Origin: Lapidilactobacillus concavus DSM 17758
GTDB lineage: Bacteria > Bacillota > Bacilli > Lactobacillales > Lactobacillaceae
Direction of reading: 5' to 3'
Length of the DNA: 64,000 bases
Assembly: GCF_001435835.1 (NCBI RefSeq)
Contig: NZ_AZFX01000004.1
Span: 20,505 to 84,504 of the forward strand
Below, one piece after another: positions 36,465 to 45,429 of the stretch (its first letter is position 1; every line of letters begins with the position of its first letter). Made by a program: the position numbers and the translations under genes. Under the pieces are notes generated by a model. That model was not told where the DNA came from and did no database searches. It saw only the letters and a list, made by a program, of their open reading frames with translations.

Positions 36465-36989
36465 TTAATCTGGTACAAAATTAGTTAGCCGGTTAAAACG
36501 AAAATTCACCTTGGTTTGATTATTCAAAGACCACTGATTTAAAGTTGCGGCAACCAACAAGCTAGGCAAAATATCTGTCTCGTTTTGAATCGTGAGTTGT
36601 AGACCGTCGAGCTTTTTTCTGAAGAGTGTTGGTTCGGCATTAAAGATAGTTCGCAATCCGTGTGTCGTTTGATAGGTGTTAGAGCCAATTGTGCCCATCA
36701 CGGTCCAATTCAGATTGGAAACGTAGGCAAACTGGTGCCAGACACCGGTCAACTTACGGATCTGGCCAATCGGCTCATGATCAAGTTCCAATTGATAGAC
36801 TTGAACGAAGTTGCTTTTAGTGAGCGAAATACGACCGAGATAGTCGCCGGTAATCGTCAATAGATTGAGGGTGCCTTGACCAAAGCTGAAGCGTCCGGTC
36901 AGAAGGAATTGGGGCTCATAATCTTTATTGAAAACAAACTGACTCTTGATGCCACTTTGATTCTGATTCAACAAATAATAAGTTATCAT
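36465..36989 (-). CDS. Hypothetical protein, LURP-one/tubby-like beta barrel
   Basis: The 174-residue protein has no signal peptide. It is made of short alternating hydrophobic strands: SQFVFNKDYEPQFLLTGRF, LLTITGDYLGRISL, YQLELDHEPIGQIRKL, NLNWTVMGTIG. This pattern resembles LURP-one-related (YxjI-like) proteins, which have a tubby-like barrel, but the match is by pattern only. It lies 24 bases upstream of the HAD phosphatase gene on the same DNA strand order (HAD is downstream in coordinate terms, upstream in transcription), so the two may share a transcript. Confidence 0.5.
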   Translation of the reverse strand: MITYYLLNQNQSGIKSQFVFNKDYEPQFLLTGRFSFGQGTLNLLTITGDYLGRISLTKSNFVQVYQLELDHEPIGQIRKLTGVWHQFAYVSNLNWTVMGTIGSNTYQTTHGLRTIFNAEPTLFRKKLDGLQLTIQNETDILPSLLVAATLNQWSLNNQTKVNFRFNRLTNFVPD

Positions 36990-37013
36990 TGACCCACTTC
37001 ACCACCCAATCAG

Positions 37014-37880
37014 TTAACGTTGAGAAAGTGCCCATTGAATTGCCTTTGCAACGCCATCATCTAAATTAGTGGCGGTTGTGAAGGTGGCAATTTCTTTAAT
37101 CGCTGGAATTGCGTTACCCATCGCGACGCCAACGCCTGCTGCGCTGATCATCGAAAAGTCATTCAGATTATCACCAATTGCCATAACTTCTTCTTTAGGG
37201 ACGCCCTTTTGTGCAGCATAGTCAATTAAAGCGAGCCCCTTTTGCGCACGAATACTATTAATTTCAATATTGTTTGGTGAAGAGGAGGTGATGACAATTT
37301 CATCACTGGATTGATACTGGTTGCGAATTGACATGAAGGCATCTGGACCATTCTCAGAGAAGACTAGGATTTTCATCACACGATAGTTGTCATCTTCAAG
37401 AATGCGGTCATAGTTATCAATGTAATTGATATTCATGATTTCCAGACGAGCCGCAGCTAAGGCAACGGCAATTTTATATGTTGTATCTGGATTGAGGTTG
37501 ACCAATAAGTCGGCAACGTTTTGAATTCGACGGACTTTACTTTCCGAATAAACACCGTGGTCGGTCACTAATTCAAAGTAGAAATCAGCGTCTCGCAATT
37601 CCTTCACGAGGTGGGCTGCGGTGGTTCGCGCAATGGGCTCGTTCACAACAACCTGTCCTTCGATATTGAAGACCTGCGCACCGTTCAAGGTGATGTAAGC
37701 AGGATTCAAGCCTACCTGTTTCAAAATCGGTTGAGCTTCACTCAAGCCGCGGCCTGTCGCGACCATGAATTCAATGCCTGCCTCTTGTGCTTTTTGAATC
37801 GCAGCAACATTCTTGGCAGAAATCGACATCTTGTCGTTAAGCAACGTGCCATCCATATCTGACGCAATAATCGAAATCAA
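37014..37880 (-). CDS. HAD-superfamily Cof-type sugar/nucleotide phosphatase
   Basis: The 288-residue protein has HAD motif I at its N-terminus (ASDMDGTLL, about residues 6-14), motif II with TGRG, and motifs III/IV near the end (KEEVMAIGDNLNDFSMI). A large Cof-type cap is in the middle. The start is a TTG with GAAGGTGA upstream; the open frame extends further but includes the ung promoter region and is unlikely. Substrates of this family are diverse phosphorylated metabolites such as FMN, PLP or sugar phosphates. Confidence 0.87.
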   Translation of the reverse strand: MISIIASDMDGTLLNDKMSISAKNVAAIQKAQEAGIEFMVATGRGLSEAQPILKQVGLNPAYITLNGAQVFNIEGQVVVNEPIARTTAAHLVKELRDADFYFELVTDHGVYSESKVRRIQNVADLLVNLNPDTTYKIAVALAAARLEIMNINYIDNYDRILEDDNYRVMKILVFSENGPDAFMSIRNQYQSSDEIVITSSSPNNIEINSIRAQKGLALIDYAAQKGVPKEEVMAIGDNLNDFSMISAAGVGVAMGNAIPAIKEIATFTTATNLDDGVAKAIQWALSQR

Positions 37881-37954
37881 AAAATCACCTTCTTTAATAG
37901 TTAATTTTAGTGTAGCATATGAGAGTGAACAAAGTAAAAAAAGGTGTGATAAAA

Positions 37955-38644
37955 ATGAATCAATTGATTCATAATGACTGGGAGCAAGTTCTTTCTTCCG
38001 TTTTTGAGTCACCAGAATATGCACGATTGCATCAATTTTTAAAGCAAGAGTATGCCAGTCAGACCATCTATCCCGATATGTATCATATTTTTCAAGCGTT
38101 TGAGTGGACGAGTTTCGCAGAGACTAAGGTGGTCATCTTGGGGCAAGACCCGTATCATGAACCTCATCAGGCACATGGGTTGAGTTTCTCGGTGTTGCCA
38201 GGCAATGATTTACCACCGTCACTACGCAATATCTATAAGGAACTCCAAACAGACGTCGGTGCCACGCCGGTCAAACACGGCTATCTGAAGTCGTGGGCAG
38301 ATCAAGGTGTTTTATTACTCAACTCGGTGTTAACGGTTCGCGCACACCAAGCTTATTCACATCGCAATCACGGCTGGGAATTATTGACGGATGCTGCCAT
38401 TAAGGCACTCGCTCAACGAGGAGGCGTGGTCTTTATTTTATGGGGCAATGCAGCCAAGGCTAAACGCGAGTTCATTGATGAAACGAAGAACAAAGTCATC
38501 ACATCTGTGCATCCGAGCCCGTTATCTGCATCGCGAGGCTTTTTTGGGTCGCGCCCTTTTTCGCAAGCTAATCAAGCGTTGATTGCGTTTGGAGAGCAAC
38601 CAATCAATTGGCAATTGCCAGAGACACCTGAGGCTGAAGTCTAA
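37955..38644 (+). CDS. ung: Uracil-DNA glycosylase
   Basis: The 229-residue family 1 enzyme removes uracil from DNA. Motif 1 is [18 protein letters not shown] (about residues 61-78), with the catalytic aspartate, and motif 2 is [13 protein letters not shown] (about 185-197), with the catalytic histidine. The ATG has AAAGGTG upstream. It is divergent from the HAD gene. An open frame exists 36 bases further upstream but lacks a ribosome binding site. Confidence 0.97.
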   Translation: MNQLIHNDWEQVLSSVFESPEYARLHQFLKQEYASQTIYPDMYHIFQAFEWTSFAETKVVILGQDPYHEPHQAHGLSFSVLPGNDLPPSLRNIYKELQTDVGATPVKHGYLKSWADQGVLLLNSVLTVRAHQAYSHRNHGWELLTDAAIKALAQRGGVVFILWGNAAKAKREFIDETKNKVITSVHPSPLSASRGFFGSRPFSQANQALIAFGEQPINWQLPETPEAEV

Positions 38645-38821
38645 TCTCGTGTTCCAATTTAGTGGGGTGTCGAAATTTGATTTGTTCGATTGCTTCCGCT
38701 AAAATCAAAATTTAGATGGGAACCTTGTCACTCAGCCAACCTTGATCGTGGTTGTGTCTCACGGTGCACAAAGTTCATAAATAAGTCTGGTACAATCAAC
38801 CTAAACGCGCTAGAATAGTAT

Positions 38822-38835
38822 AAAAAGCGCTTTCT
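38822..38835 (+). promoter_or_regulatory. Candidate cre site upstream of pta
   Basis: AAAAAGCGCTTTCT matches the catabolite-response consensus at 12 of 14 positions and is 15 bases before the pta start, close to the ribosome binding site. An extended -10 (TGGTACAAT, ending 38796) lies upstream. CcpA control of pta is established in Bacillus and related organisms. Confidence 0.5.
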
Positions 38836-38850
38836 AACGGAGGAATAATA

Positions 38851-39834
38851 ATGGATTTATTCAAGAGTCTCGAAGAAAAAATTGACGGTAAAAACATCAA
38901 GATCGTTTTCCCAGAAGGTGCAGAACCACGGATCATTGGTGCAGCTGTTCGTTTGAAGGCTGACCATGTTTTAGAACCTATTTTGCTGGGTGTGCAGTCC
39001 GAAGTTGAAAAAGTTGCGAAAGCGAATGGCTTCCACGTTGAAAGCTTGCAAGTGATCGATCCAGAGGCCTATCCAACTGCCGACTTCGATGTGATGGTGG
39101 CATCGTTTGTCGAACGGCGCAAAGGGAAGGCGACTGAAGAACAGGCACGCGAGATTTTGCGTGATCCGAATTACTTTGGCACGATGTTGGTTTATCTTGG
39201 TGTTGTCGATGGTATGGTTTCTGGTATCATCCATTCAACCGGTGAAACGGTACGTCCTGCTTTACAGATCATTAAGACGAAACCAGGCGTTTCTCGAACT
39301 TCTGGCGCTTTTGTGATGCAACGTGGCCATGGCAGTGAGCGTTACCTCTTCTCTGATTGTGCAATCAACATTGATCCTAGTGCCCAAGAATTGGCAGAGA
39401 TTGCCGTTGAGTCAGCCAAGACTGCTGAATTATTTGATATTGAGCCAAGAGTTTCCTTATTGAGTTTCTCAACTAAAGGCTCTGCAAAGTCACCTCAAGT
39501 CGATAAGGTTGCAGAGGCAACTGCTATCGCGCAGAAATTGGCACCTCAATATCCAATTGATGGTGAATTACAATTTGATGCTTCCTACGTCCCTTCGGTT
39601 GCAGCACAAAAGGCACCTGGATCGAAGGTCGCTGGTAAGGCAACGGTTTATGTTTTCCCAGAACTTCAATCAGGTAATATTGGTTACAAAATTGCGCAAC
39701 GTTTTGGCAACTTCGAAGCCATCGGACCAATTTTGCAAGGCTTGAATCAACCCGTATCAGATCTTTCTCGCGGAGCAAATGAGGAAGATGTATACAAGCT
39801 CGCTATCATCACGGCGGCACAATCTTTACTGTAA
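38851..39834 (+). CDS. pta: Phosphate acetyltransferase
   Basis: The 327-residue protein matches short-form bacterial Pta in length. It has KIVFPEGAEPRI at residues 17-28, DGMVSGIIHSTGETVRPALQ (about 119-138), and the end GANEEDVYKLAIITAAQS. It interconverts acetyl-CoA and acetyl phosphate, linking pyruvate metabolism to ATP formation via acetate kinase. GGAGG precedes the ATG. It is followed 12 bases later by tsaE, an arrangement common in lactobacilli. Confidence 0.96.
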   Translation: MDLFKSLEEKIDGKNIKIVFPEGAEPRIIGAAVRLKADHVLEPILLGVQSEVEKVAKANGFHVESLQVIDPEAYPTADFDVMVASFVERRKGKATEEQAREILRDPNYFGTMLVYLGVVDGMVSGIIHSTGETVRPALQIIKTKPGVSRTSGAFVMQRGHGSERYLFSDCAINIDPSAQELAEIAVESAKTAELFDIEPRVSLLSFSTKGSAKSPQVDKVAEATAIAQKLAPQYPIDGELQFDASYVPSVAAQKAPGSKVAGKATVYVFPELQSGNIGYKIAQRFGNFEAIGPILQGLNQPVSDLSRGANEEDVYKLAIITAAQSLL

Positions 39835-39846
39835 AGAGGCAAATCA

Positions 39847-40323
39847 TTGGAATTTCAAACAAAAAGTGCGACAGAAACGGAATCAATTGGTCAACAATTA
39901 GCACCGTTGTTATTGCCGGGGGATCTGATTCTTCTAGAGGGTGATTTAGGCGCCGGTAAAACGACATTTACACGAGGCTTGGCACAAGCTCTAGGCGTTA
40001 AACGAGCGATTAAGAGCCCCACGTTTACGATTATTCGAGAATATCGAGATGGTCGGTTGCCACTCTTTCATATGGATCTCTATCGATTAGAACACAGTTC
40101 AGCAGAGGACCTTGGGCTCGAAGAATATTTTGAGGGTAACGGTGTGTCAATCGTTGAATGGCCAGAATTTGGTCAAGACGTCATTCCGGAACAGTATTTG
40201 CGAATCGAAATCAAACGAACGGGTGAATCGGATGACGGCCGACGATTTAAGTTGACTGCGTTTGGACAACGACCAACTGAGCTGTTAAGGGCCCTTAAGG
40301 AGCATTTAGTCGATGAATCCTGA
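39847..40323 (+). CDS. tsaE: tRNA threonylcarbamoyladenosine biosynthesis ATPase TsaE
   Basis: The 158-residue protein has the P-loop GDLGAGKTTFTRGLA (about residues 34-48), SPTFTIIREY (about 61-70), FHMDLYRL and the motif VEWPE (about 101-105). TsaE supports TsaB-TsaD in making t6A37 in ANN-decoding tRNAs. The start is TTG with GAGG upstream. It overlaps the following acetyltransferase gene by 11 bases. Confidence 0.93.
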   Translation: MEFQTKSATETESIGQQLAPLLLPGDLILLEGDLGAGKTTFTRGLAQALGVKRAIKSPTFTIIREYRDGRLPLFHMDLYRLEHSSAEDLGLEEYFEGNGVSIVEWPEFGQDVIPEQYLRIEIKRTGESDDGRRFKLTAFGQRPTELLRALKEHLVDES

Positions 40324-40837
40324 AGAGATTGAAGTTACCTTGCGTGAAGCTATTCCTACGGATGCTGCGCAATTACTCGAATTTTGGCGTCAAGAAGTGT
40401 TGCCTTGTGATTTTCTGGTGACTGATGATTTTGATGCGGCAATTTCACCACATATCTTGGCAGAAGAAATTGCAACGATTTACGAATCCGATAATAATCT
40501 CTTGCTGTTAGCATTTGCTGATCAAGACTTAGTCGGTTATTTGCGGATTGCCGCGGAGCAAAGTTATCAACGCGGTCATGTGGGCGAGTTAGGCATTATT
40601 GTGTCAGAAAAGTTTAGGCATCAAGGCCTTGGCCAGGCATTAATGACGGCAGGGCTCGATTGGGTCGTTGAGGAATCCCAATTAAAACGCGTCGAGCTTT
40701 ATGTTCAGAAAAGGAATAAAGTGGCTCAAAAACTGTATGAGCACTTCGATTTTAAAACTGAAGGTGAACTACCTGATAGTTTTCGTCGCAAAGACGGACA
40801 ATTAATCAGTACGTTACTCATGGCAAGGCTCTTTTGA
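40313..40837 (+). CDS. GNAT-family N-acetyltransferase
   Basis: The 174-residue protein has the acetyl-CoA motif IIVSEKFRHQGLGQALMTAG (about residues 93-112) with the Q/R-x-x-G-x-G pattern, and NKVAQKLYEHFDFKTEGEL (about 140-158). An N-terminal VTLREAIPTDAAQL is typical of the family. It starts inside tsaE, so it is co-translated with it. RimI, the ribosomal protein acetyltransferase, is often beside tsaE, but this protein resembles general GNATs more than RimI. Confidence 0.82.
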   Translation: MNPEEIEVTLREAIPTDAAQLLEFWRQEVLPCDFLVTDDFDAAISPHILAEEIATIYESDNNLLLLAFADQDLVGYLRIAAEQSYQRGHVGELGIIVSEKFRHQGLGQALMTAGLDWVVEESQLKRVELYVQKRNKVAQKLYEHFDFKTEGELPDSFRRKDGQLISTLLMARLF

Positions 40838-40880
40838 TGAGACGCGGCTCAAGATGAGTGACATCATCGAAGAACAGATT

Positions 40881-40962
40881 AAAACACACCTGAATTTTAT
40901 CCCTAATTGAACAACTTCCGATTTGTGGAAATTCAATTAGGCGTAAACTCAGGTGTGTTTTT
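40881..40962. terminator. Nested bidirectional hairpin
   Basis: An outer stem AAAACACACCTGA with TCAGGTGTGTTTT encloses an inner stem CCTAATTGAA with TTCAATTAGG. T and A tracts lie on the outside. It separates converging genes. Confidence 0.82.
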
Positions 40963-40978
40963 CGTTTGGATTTCTTTG

Positions 40979-41512
40979 TTAAACCATGGTCACTAGTTTC
41001 TTGAGCGTCTCTTGTCCAAATTGCTGTTCTTGAGCTAACAAGATGTTTGCGCAGGCATAGCTGTCTGCGAGCGCATTATGATGATTGTTTAGTTCAATCT
41101 GTAAGTATCTAGAAACCGTATCTAATTTGTGATTTGGTAATTCGGGATATAGTCGGCGACTCGTTTTGACCGTGTCAACTGCTAAGAAATGAGGTGGTTC
41201 GATCTCATATTTCAGTAACGTTTGTTGGAGAACCTTGATGTCAAACTTTGCATTGTGTGCCGCAACCAGTTGATCCATTGAAAAGAGTGTAGAAATATGC
41301 TGCCAAACTTGATCAAATGTTGGTGCGGTTGCGACTTTTGCACGATTTAAGCCATTGATTCGTGTGTTCCAAATGTTGAAGTCACTTTGTGGATTGATCA
41401 AGGTGTAAAAATTGTTCACAATCTGATCGTGACGGACGGCCACGATTGCTAGTGAACAGGCGCTATCGGGTTTGCTATTGGCGGTCTCAAAATCTATTGC
41501 AATAAAATTCAT
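40979..41512 (-). CDS. DnaQ-like 3'-5' exonuclease
   Basis: The 177-residue protein is a DEDDh exonuclease. Exo I is IAIDFETANSKPDS (about residues 4-17), Exo II is in VAAHNAKFDIKVLQ (about 81-94) and Exo III is NNHHNALADSYACANIL (about 147-163). It resembles the stand-alone epsilon-like exonucleases of Firmicutes rather than replicative PolC. The ATG at MNFIAIDF is preferred. It lies downstream of exoA on the same strand, 15 bases apart, which suggests joint expression in DNA or RNA processing. Confidence 0.85.
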   Translation of the reverse strand: MNFIAIDFETANSKPDSACSLAIVAVRHDQIVNNFYTLINPQSDFNIWNTRINGLNRAKVATAPTFDQVWQHISTLFSMDQLVAAHNAKFDIKVLQQTLLKYEIEPPHFLAVDTVKTSRRLYPELPNHKLDTVSRYLQIELNNHHNALADSYACANILLAQEQQFGQETLKKLVTMV

Positions 41513-41527
41513 TTCAAAAAACAACTC

Positions 41528-42283
41528 CTAAATTGAAAGATCTAACTCAACAGGGCAGTGATCAGATCCGTAAATGTCTGCGAGAATGGTGGCATCTTGG
41601 ATTTTTGACTGTAGATCATCGCTGACGACGAAGTAGTCAATTCGCCAACCCGCATTATGTTCACGCGCGTGGAATCGATAGCTCCACCAAGAATAGGCAT
41701 CGGTTTGATCTGGATGTAAGTAGCGGAATGAATCTGTAAAGCCCTGACTGAGTAAGGTCGTGAAACTTGCTCGCTCAGCATCTGAGAACCCTGCGTTATG
41801 ATGATTTGTTTTTGGATTTTTCAAGTCGATTTCTTCGTGTGCCACGTTGAGATCACCGCAGAAAACGACCGACTTCTTTTGAGATAACTCATGAACATAA
41901 TGGCGAAAAGCTTCGTCCCATTCTAGTCGATAGGGAAGTCGCTTCAATTCGCTCTGAGAATTTGGCGTGTAACAAGTGAGCAGGTAAAAATCCGGATATT
42001 CTAACGTAATGACTCGGCCTTCGTGATCATGGACCTCAATTCCTAAGCCATAGCTAACGTTAAGTGGCGTTGCTTTTGTGAAAATCGCAGTCCCAGAATA
42101 ACCCTTACGCTCGGCGTAGTTGAAATATTGGTGGTAGCCTGGCAGATCAAGAACGACTTGGTCTGCCTGCATTTTTGTTTCTTGAAGGCAGAAGAAGTCC
42201 GCATCAAGCGCCTTGAATGTTGTTAAAAAATCTTTCTTGAGAACAGCTCGCAAGCCGTTGACGTTCCACGAAATCAATTTCAT
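41528..42283 (-). CDS. exoA: Exodeoxyribonuclease III (AP endonuclease family 1)
   Basis: The 251-residue protein has the family blocks [11 protein letters not shown] (about residues 4-14), FCLQETKMQ (about 31-39), [15 protein letters not shown] (about 141-155) and the C-terminal [10 protein letters not shown]. These carry the metal-binding Asn, Glu, Asp and His residues. It cuts DNA at abasic sites and has 3' exonuclease activity in base excision repair, complementary to the Ung protein nearby. ATAGGAG precedes the chosen ATG. Confidence 0.95.
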   Translation of the reverse strand: MKLISWNVNGLRAVLKKDFLTTFKALDADFFCLQETKMQADQVVLDLPGYHQYFNYAERKGYSGTAIFTKATPLNVSYGLGIEVHDHEGRVITLEYPDFYLLTCYTPNSQSELKRLPYRLEWDEAFRHYVHELSQKKSVVFCGDLNVAHEEIDLKNPKTNHHNAGFSDAERASFTTLLSQGFTDSFRYLHPDQTDAYSWWSYRFHAREHNAGWRIDYFVVSDDLQSKIQDATILADIYGSDHCPVELDLSI

Positions 42284-42513
42284 GATCAATACTCCTATCA
42301 TTTCGATATCACTCAGCATGACACTACGCCTATTGTAACAAATTTGCTTGGCAAAGTGTCAAAAGCTGCAAACGTTCATCGCCATGACTCGGTTAAAAAA
42401 TAGCGCTCGTTGGGGAAGAGATTTTTTGGAAAGGTTTGATAGTTATTTGTGCTATTTTTTGTTAGACTAGTTTTAGAAGTTTTATGACTAATAGTCAAAA
42501 AAAGGAAGATTAG

Positions 42514-43404
42514 ATGTCAATTTTTAGTGATTTGAATATTCCGATACTTGAAAATACCTTGATGAGTCACTACACCTTCACATTAACAGGAGGGCCAGCC
42601 GACTATCTAGCCTTCCCTAAGAATGAAGCGGAAGTGGCGCAGCTGATTAAACGAGCACATGCTCATCAGTTGCCTGTGACCGTGATTGGTAATGCCAGCA
42701 ACATGATTATTCGTGATGGCGGTATCAGTGGGTTAGTGATTCTGTTGACTCGAATTGATGCCGTTGAGCGACAGGGTAATCAATTGGTTGCTAGCGCGGG
42801 AATGCCTCTGATGGCTGTTTCTGAAGCTGCATATCGTTATGGCTTGAGCGGCTTAGAATTTGCAGCTGGTATTCCCGGTAGCGTTGGCGGTGCCGTATTC
42901 ATGAATGCAGGTGCCTATGGTGGTGAGGTGAGTGATGCCATCACTGAGATCACTGTGCTCGATGAGCTAGGTGAATTGCATCAGATCAAAGGTGATGATA
43001 TTCATTTTGCCTATCGTCACAGCATTGTTCAAGAAGCGCCATTGACGGTTTTGTCAGCAACTTTTCAACTGAAGCCGGGGGATGCCGAATTGATTCGTCA
43101 ACGGATGGATGCTTACAATCAAGCCCGTGCAGCCAAGCAACCGCTAGATTTACCTTCCTGTGGAAGTGTGTTTAAACGTCCAGAAGGTTATTATACGGGC
43201 CCATTGATTCAACAAGCGGGTTTACAAGGCAAAATTGTTGGTGGTGCGCAAGTTTCGAAGAAACATGCGGGATTCATCGTCAATATCAACCATGCCACCG
43301 CAACAGACTATCTTGATTTGATTCATTTGATTCAGCACACGATCAAAGAAAAATTCGGTGTCGATCTCGAGACAGAAGTTAGGATCATCGGGCGTGAAAA
43401 ATAA
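42514..43404 (+). CDS. murB: UDP-N-acetylenolpyruvoylglucosamine reductase
   Basis: The 296-residue flavoprotein reduces UDP-GlcNAc-enolpyruvate to UDP-MurNAc with NADPH in peptidoglycan synthesis. Its FAD-binding segment has VIGNASNMIIRDGGISG (about residues 55-71). Diagnostic blocks are FAAGIPGSVGGAVFMNAGAYG (about 121-141) and the catalytic serine region SCGSVFKRPEGYYTGPLI (about 211-228). The short type IIb length fits Gram-positive MurB. The ATG has AAGGAAG upstream. Confidence 0.96.
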   Translation: MSIFSDLNIPILENTLMSHYTFTLTGGPADYLAFPKNEAEVAQLIKRAHAHQLPVTVIGNASNMIIRDGGISGLVILLTRIDAVERQGNQLVASAGMPLMAVSEAAYRYGLSGLEFAAGIPGSVGGAVFMNAGAYGGEVSDAITEITVLDELGELHQIKGDDIHFAYRHSIVQEAPLTVLSATFQLKPGDAELIRQRMDAYNQARAAKQPLDLPSCGSVFKRPEGYYTGPLIQQAGLQGKIVGGAQVSKKHAGFIVNINHATATDYLDLIHLIQHTIKEKFGVDLETEVRIIGREK

Positions 43405-43484
43405 GGCCCATGAGCCGCTCGAGACGTTTATTTAGTTAACAGCCTCTGAATTTCAAGAACTTATCCCACCATTTATAATTACAC

Positions 43485-43524
43485 GAAAAAGCCTGAATTC
43501 ATTTTTTGAATTCAGACTTTTTTT
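43485..43524. terminator. Bidirectional terminator between murB and the YhdH-like gene
   Basis: AAAAAGCCTGAATTCA pairs with TGAATTCAGACTTTTTT around a T loop, with one mismatch. Confidence 0.87.
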
Positions 43525-43528
43525 GCGT

Positions 43529-44545
43529 TTATCTAAATCTCGGTCGGCGACTCCGAAACTTGATGATGGTGCGGCCAAGATGAGGCGCGGTTGGAAAAGT
43601 TTCTAGTGCCGGGATCAGCTCATCAAAGCTAATCTCTTCGGTAGGTGGCAATTGTGTTGCAGCTGGCCAAAAGTGATCTGCAAAAAGTTGCCAGATTTCT
43701 TCACGATTGGTCGTCGGATAGTGAACGGAATCGATGCCATGCATCGTGATGCCACGCAAAATAAATGGTAAGATCGTCGTTTCAAGTTTGATGCCGCCAG
43801 CGTTACCGCTGACGACTAATTGACCGTTTTGCTGAATTTGCGGAATAAGGTGAGTCAGATTGGCCCCCCCGACATTGTCAAAAACAACGGCGTATTTTTG
43901 CTTTGCTAAAGGTTTGACTGCTGAGAGTTGAAGCTGATTGGGGTCGACAATGGTGGTGGCACCCATGCGTGTCAATGTCTCGGCAACATCGGTTTGGCGC
44001 GTAACCGCAGTTAAGTGACGATAACCAAGCTTTGCAAGAATGCTCAGTTGCCAGCCGCCGACACCCCCGGTAGCACCGGTAATCAGAATAGGCGCCGTTT
44101 TATCGGACATGGCTAAGCTATCGAGCACTTTTGTAATGCCAATTGCGGCAGTGACACCGGCGGTTCCAATCATCATGGCCTCGCGAAGTGAGCGTGGTGC
44201 AATGAGATGTTGTAAGAATTCACCGGGAATATCAACAATCTCTTGATAACCGCCATCGAGGGCAATGCCGATATCCCAGCCCGTACCGACAACCTGGTCA
44301 CCCACTTGAAAGCCAGGATGGTTCGAAGCAAGCACCCAACCGCTAAAATCAATGCCGGGCACACGAGGAAAGTTGCGGATAACGCCACTGTTCGGTTTTA
44401 ACGTGAGCGCATCTTTATAGTTGATGTCGCTGTAGGCCACTTGAACGCGGACAATGTTTGGTTGCAGGTCGCCGATTTTTTGGTTGACGATTTTAGCTAC
44501 TGGTAAATTATCTTGTAAGGAGAGTTGCAGAATTTTCTTAAGCAT
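43529..44545 (-). CDS. YhdH/YhfP-family NADPH:quinone (acrylyl-CoA) oxidoreductase
   Basis: The 338-residue zinc-free medium-chain reductase has PRVPGIDFSGWV (about residues 57-68), the NADPH-binding GATGGVGGWQLSILAKLGY (about 152-170) and the VSGNAGGIKLETTILPFILRG segment diagnostic of the YhdH branch. The family reduces activated alkenes or quinones with NADPH. The ATG has TAGGTG upstream. A strong promoter precedes it. Confidence 0.87.
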   Translation of the reverse strand: MLKKILQLSLQDNLPVAKIVNQKIGDLQPNIVRVQVAYSDINYKDALTLKPNSGVIRNFPRVPGIDFSGWVLASNHPGFQVGDQVVGTGWDIGIALDGGYQEIVDIPGEFLQHLIAPRSLREAMMIGTAGVTAAIGITKVLDSLAMSDKTAPILITGATGGVGGWQLSILAKLGYRHLTAVTRQTDVAETLTRMGATTIVDPNQLQLSAVKPLAKQKYAVVFDNVGGANLTHLIPQIQQNGQLVVSGNAGGIKLETTILPFILRGITMHGIDSVHYPTTNREEIWQLFADHFWPAATQLPPTEEISFDELIPALETFPTAPHLGRTIIKFRSRRPRFR

Positions 44546-44578
44546 GGATTTCACCTACTAAAGTTAGTTGACGCTTTC

Positions 44579-44607
44579 ATTATATCGGTCTTGGTGCCTC
44601 ATGCCAA
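44579..44607 (-). promoter_or_regulatory. Promoter of the YhdH-like gene
   Basis: On the minus strand, TTGGCA (44602-44607) and TATAAT (44579-44584) are separated by exactly 17 bases. It lies 34 bases upstream of the start codon. The -35 overlaps the inverted repeat CTTGG...CCAAG. Confidence 0.75.
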
Positions 44608-44720
44608 GTTTAAATTGATTCGGCAATCATTGTGATTGTTGGTTGGCAGAATTGGTTCTTTAGATGGTGCCAAAGGACACAAATCAACGATGATTTATGA
44701 TATTTTTTTAGTCCTAGGTC

Positions 44721-44749
44721 TTGGCACTTTGACGCGAATAGGTTATACT
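44721..44749 (+). promoter_or_regulatory. Promoter of the polyamine transport operon
   Basis: TTGGCA (44721-44726) and TATACT (44744-44749) are 17 bases apart. The transcript would have an untranslated leader of about 115 bases before the regulator gene. The 326-base divergent region (44546-44871) holds this and the opposite promoter, and no gene. Confidence 0.72.
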
Positions 44750-44871
44750 GATTCACGAATGTAGTAAACAAGAAGTTAACTAACAAAAAGTTTAATGAAC
44801 AAATCAATCGGTGCCAATTTTTCAGCTAATGATGACTTGTGGCATCAGCGAATGGTAATGGAGGTGTCAGG

Positions 44872-45414
44872 ATGGAATTTGGGCAAAAATTAAGATCGTT
44901 ACGTGTGCTCAAGAATTTAACGCAAGAAGAGCTAGGCGAACGGACGGATTTAACAAAGGGCTACATCTCACAATTGGAGAATAATCAATCTTCGCCAACC
45001 GTCGAGACGTTATCCGATATTTTGACGGTACTCGGGGTAACGTTGGCGGAGTTCTTTTCGGATCGGCATCCGGCGCAACAGGTCCTCTTCAAGATTCAGG
45101 ATCAGGTCAAGTATGATGACCCAGATTTAGGGTATCACCTAAGCTGGTTAGTCACGGAATCAAACGAGCATGAAATGGAACCAGTGTTACTGACAATTGA
45201 TCCTGGCGGAAGTTTCAAGTCCTTCGAACCTTCCCCTTCAGAAAGTTTTATCTACGTGCTGAAAGGCATGGTCACGTTATCTTGGGGAGATCAAGAGGAA
45301 ACGGCACGCATGCATGAGAGTCTGTATTTCCCAGCAACACAGCCACATCAACTCAGCAATCCGTTCTCAAAGCCGGTCACATTGTTGCTCGTTGCAACGG
45401 AGTCTTATCTATAG
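44872..45414 (+). CDS. XRE-family regulator with C-terminal cupin domain
   Basis: The 180-residue protein has a helix-turn-helix (GQKLRSLRVLKNLTQEELGE, then KGYISQLENNQSSPTVETL) at about residues 4-60, and a cupin fold at about 105-178 with GGSFKSFEPSPSESFIYVL and PATQPHQLSNP. This layout matches PuuR-like polyamine and amino-acid regulators. GGAGGTG precedes the ATG. It is 15 bases ahead of potA in the same operon, so autoregulation of polyamine uptake is likely. Confidence 0.88.
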   Translation: MEFGQKLRSLRVLKNLTQEELGERTDLTKGYISQLENNQSSPTVETLSDILTVLGVTLAEFFSDRHPAQQVLFKIQDQVKYDDPDLGYHLSWLVTESNEHEMEPVLLTIDPGGSFKSFEPSPSESFIYVLKGMVTLSWGDQEETARMHESLYFPATQPHQLSNPFSKPVTLLLVATESYL

Positions 45415-45429
45415 TCCTTGGAGGTTGAC

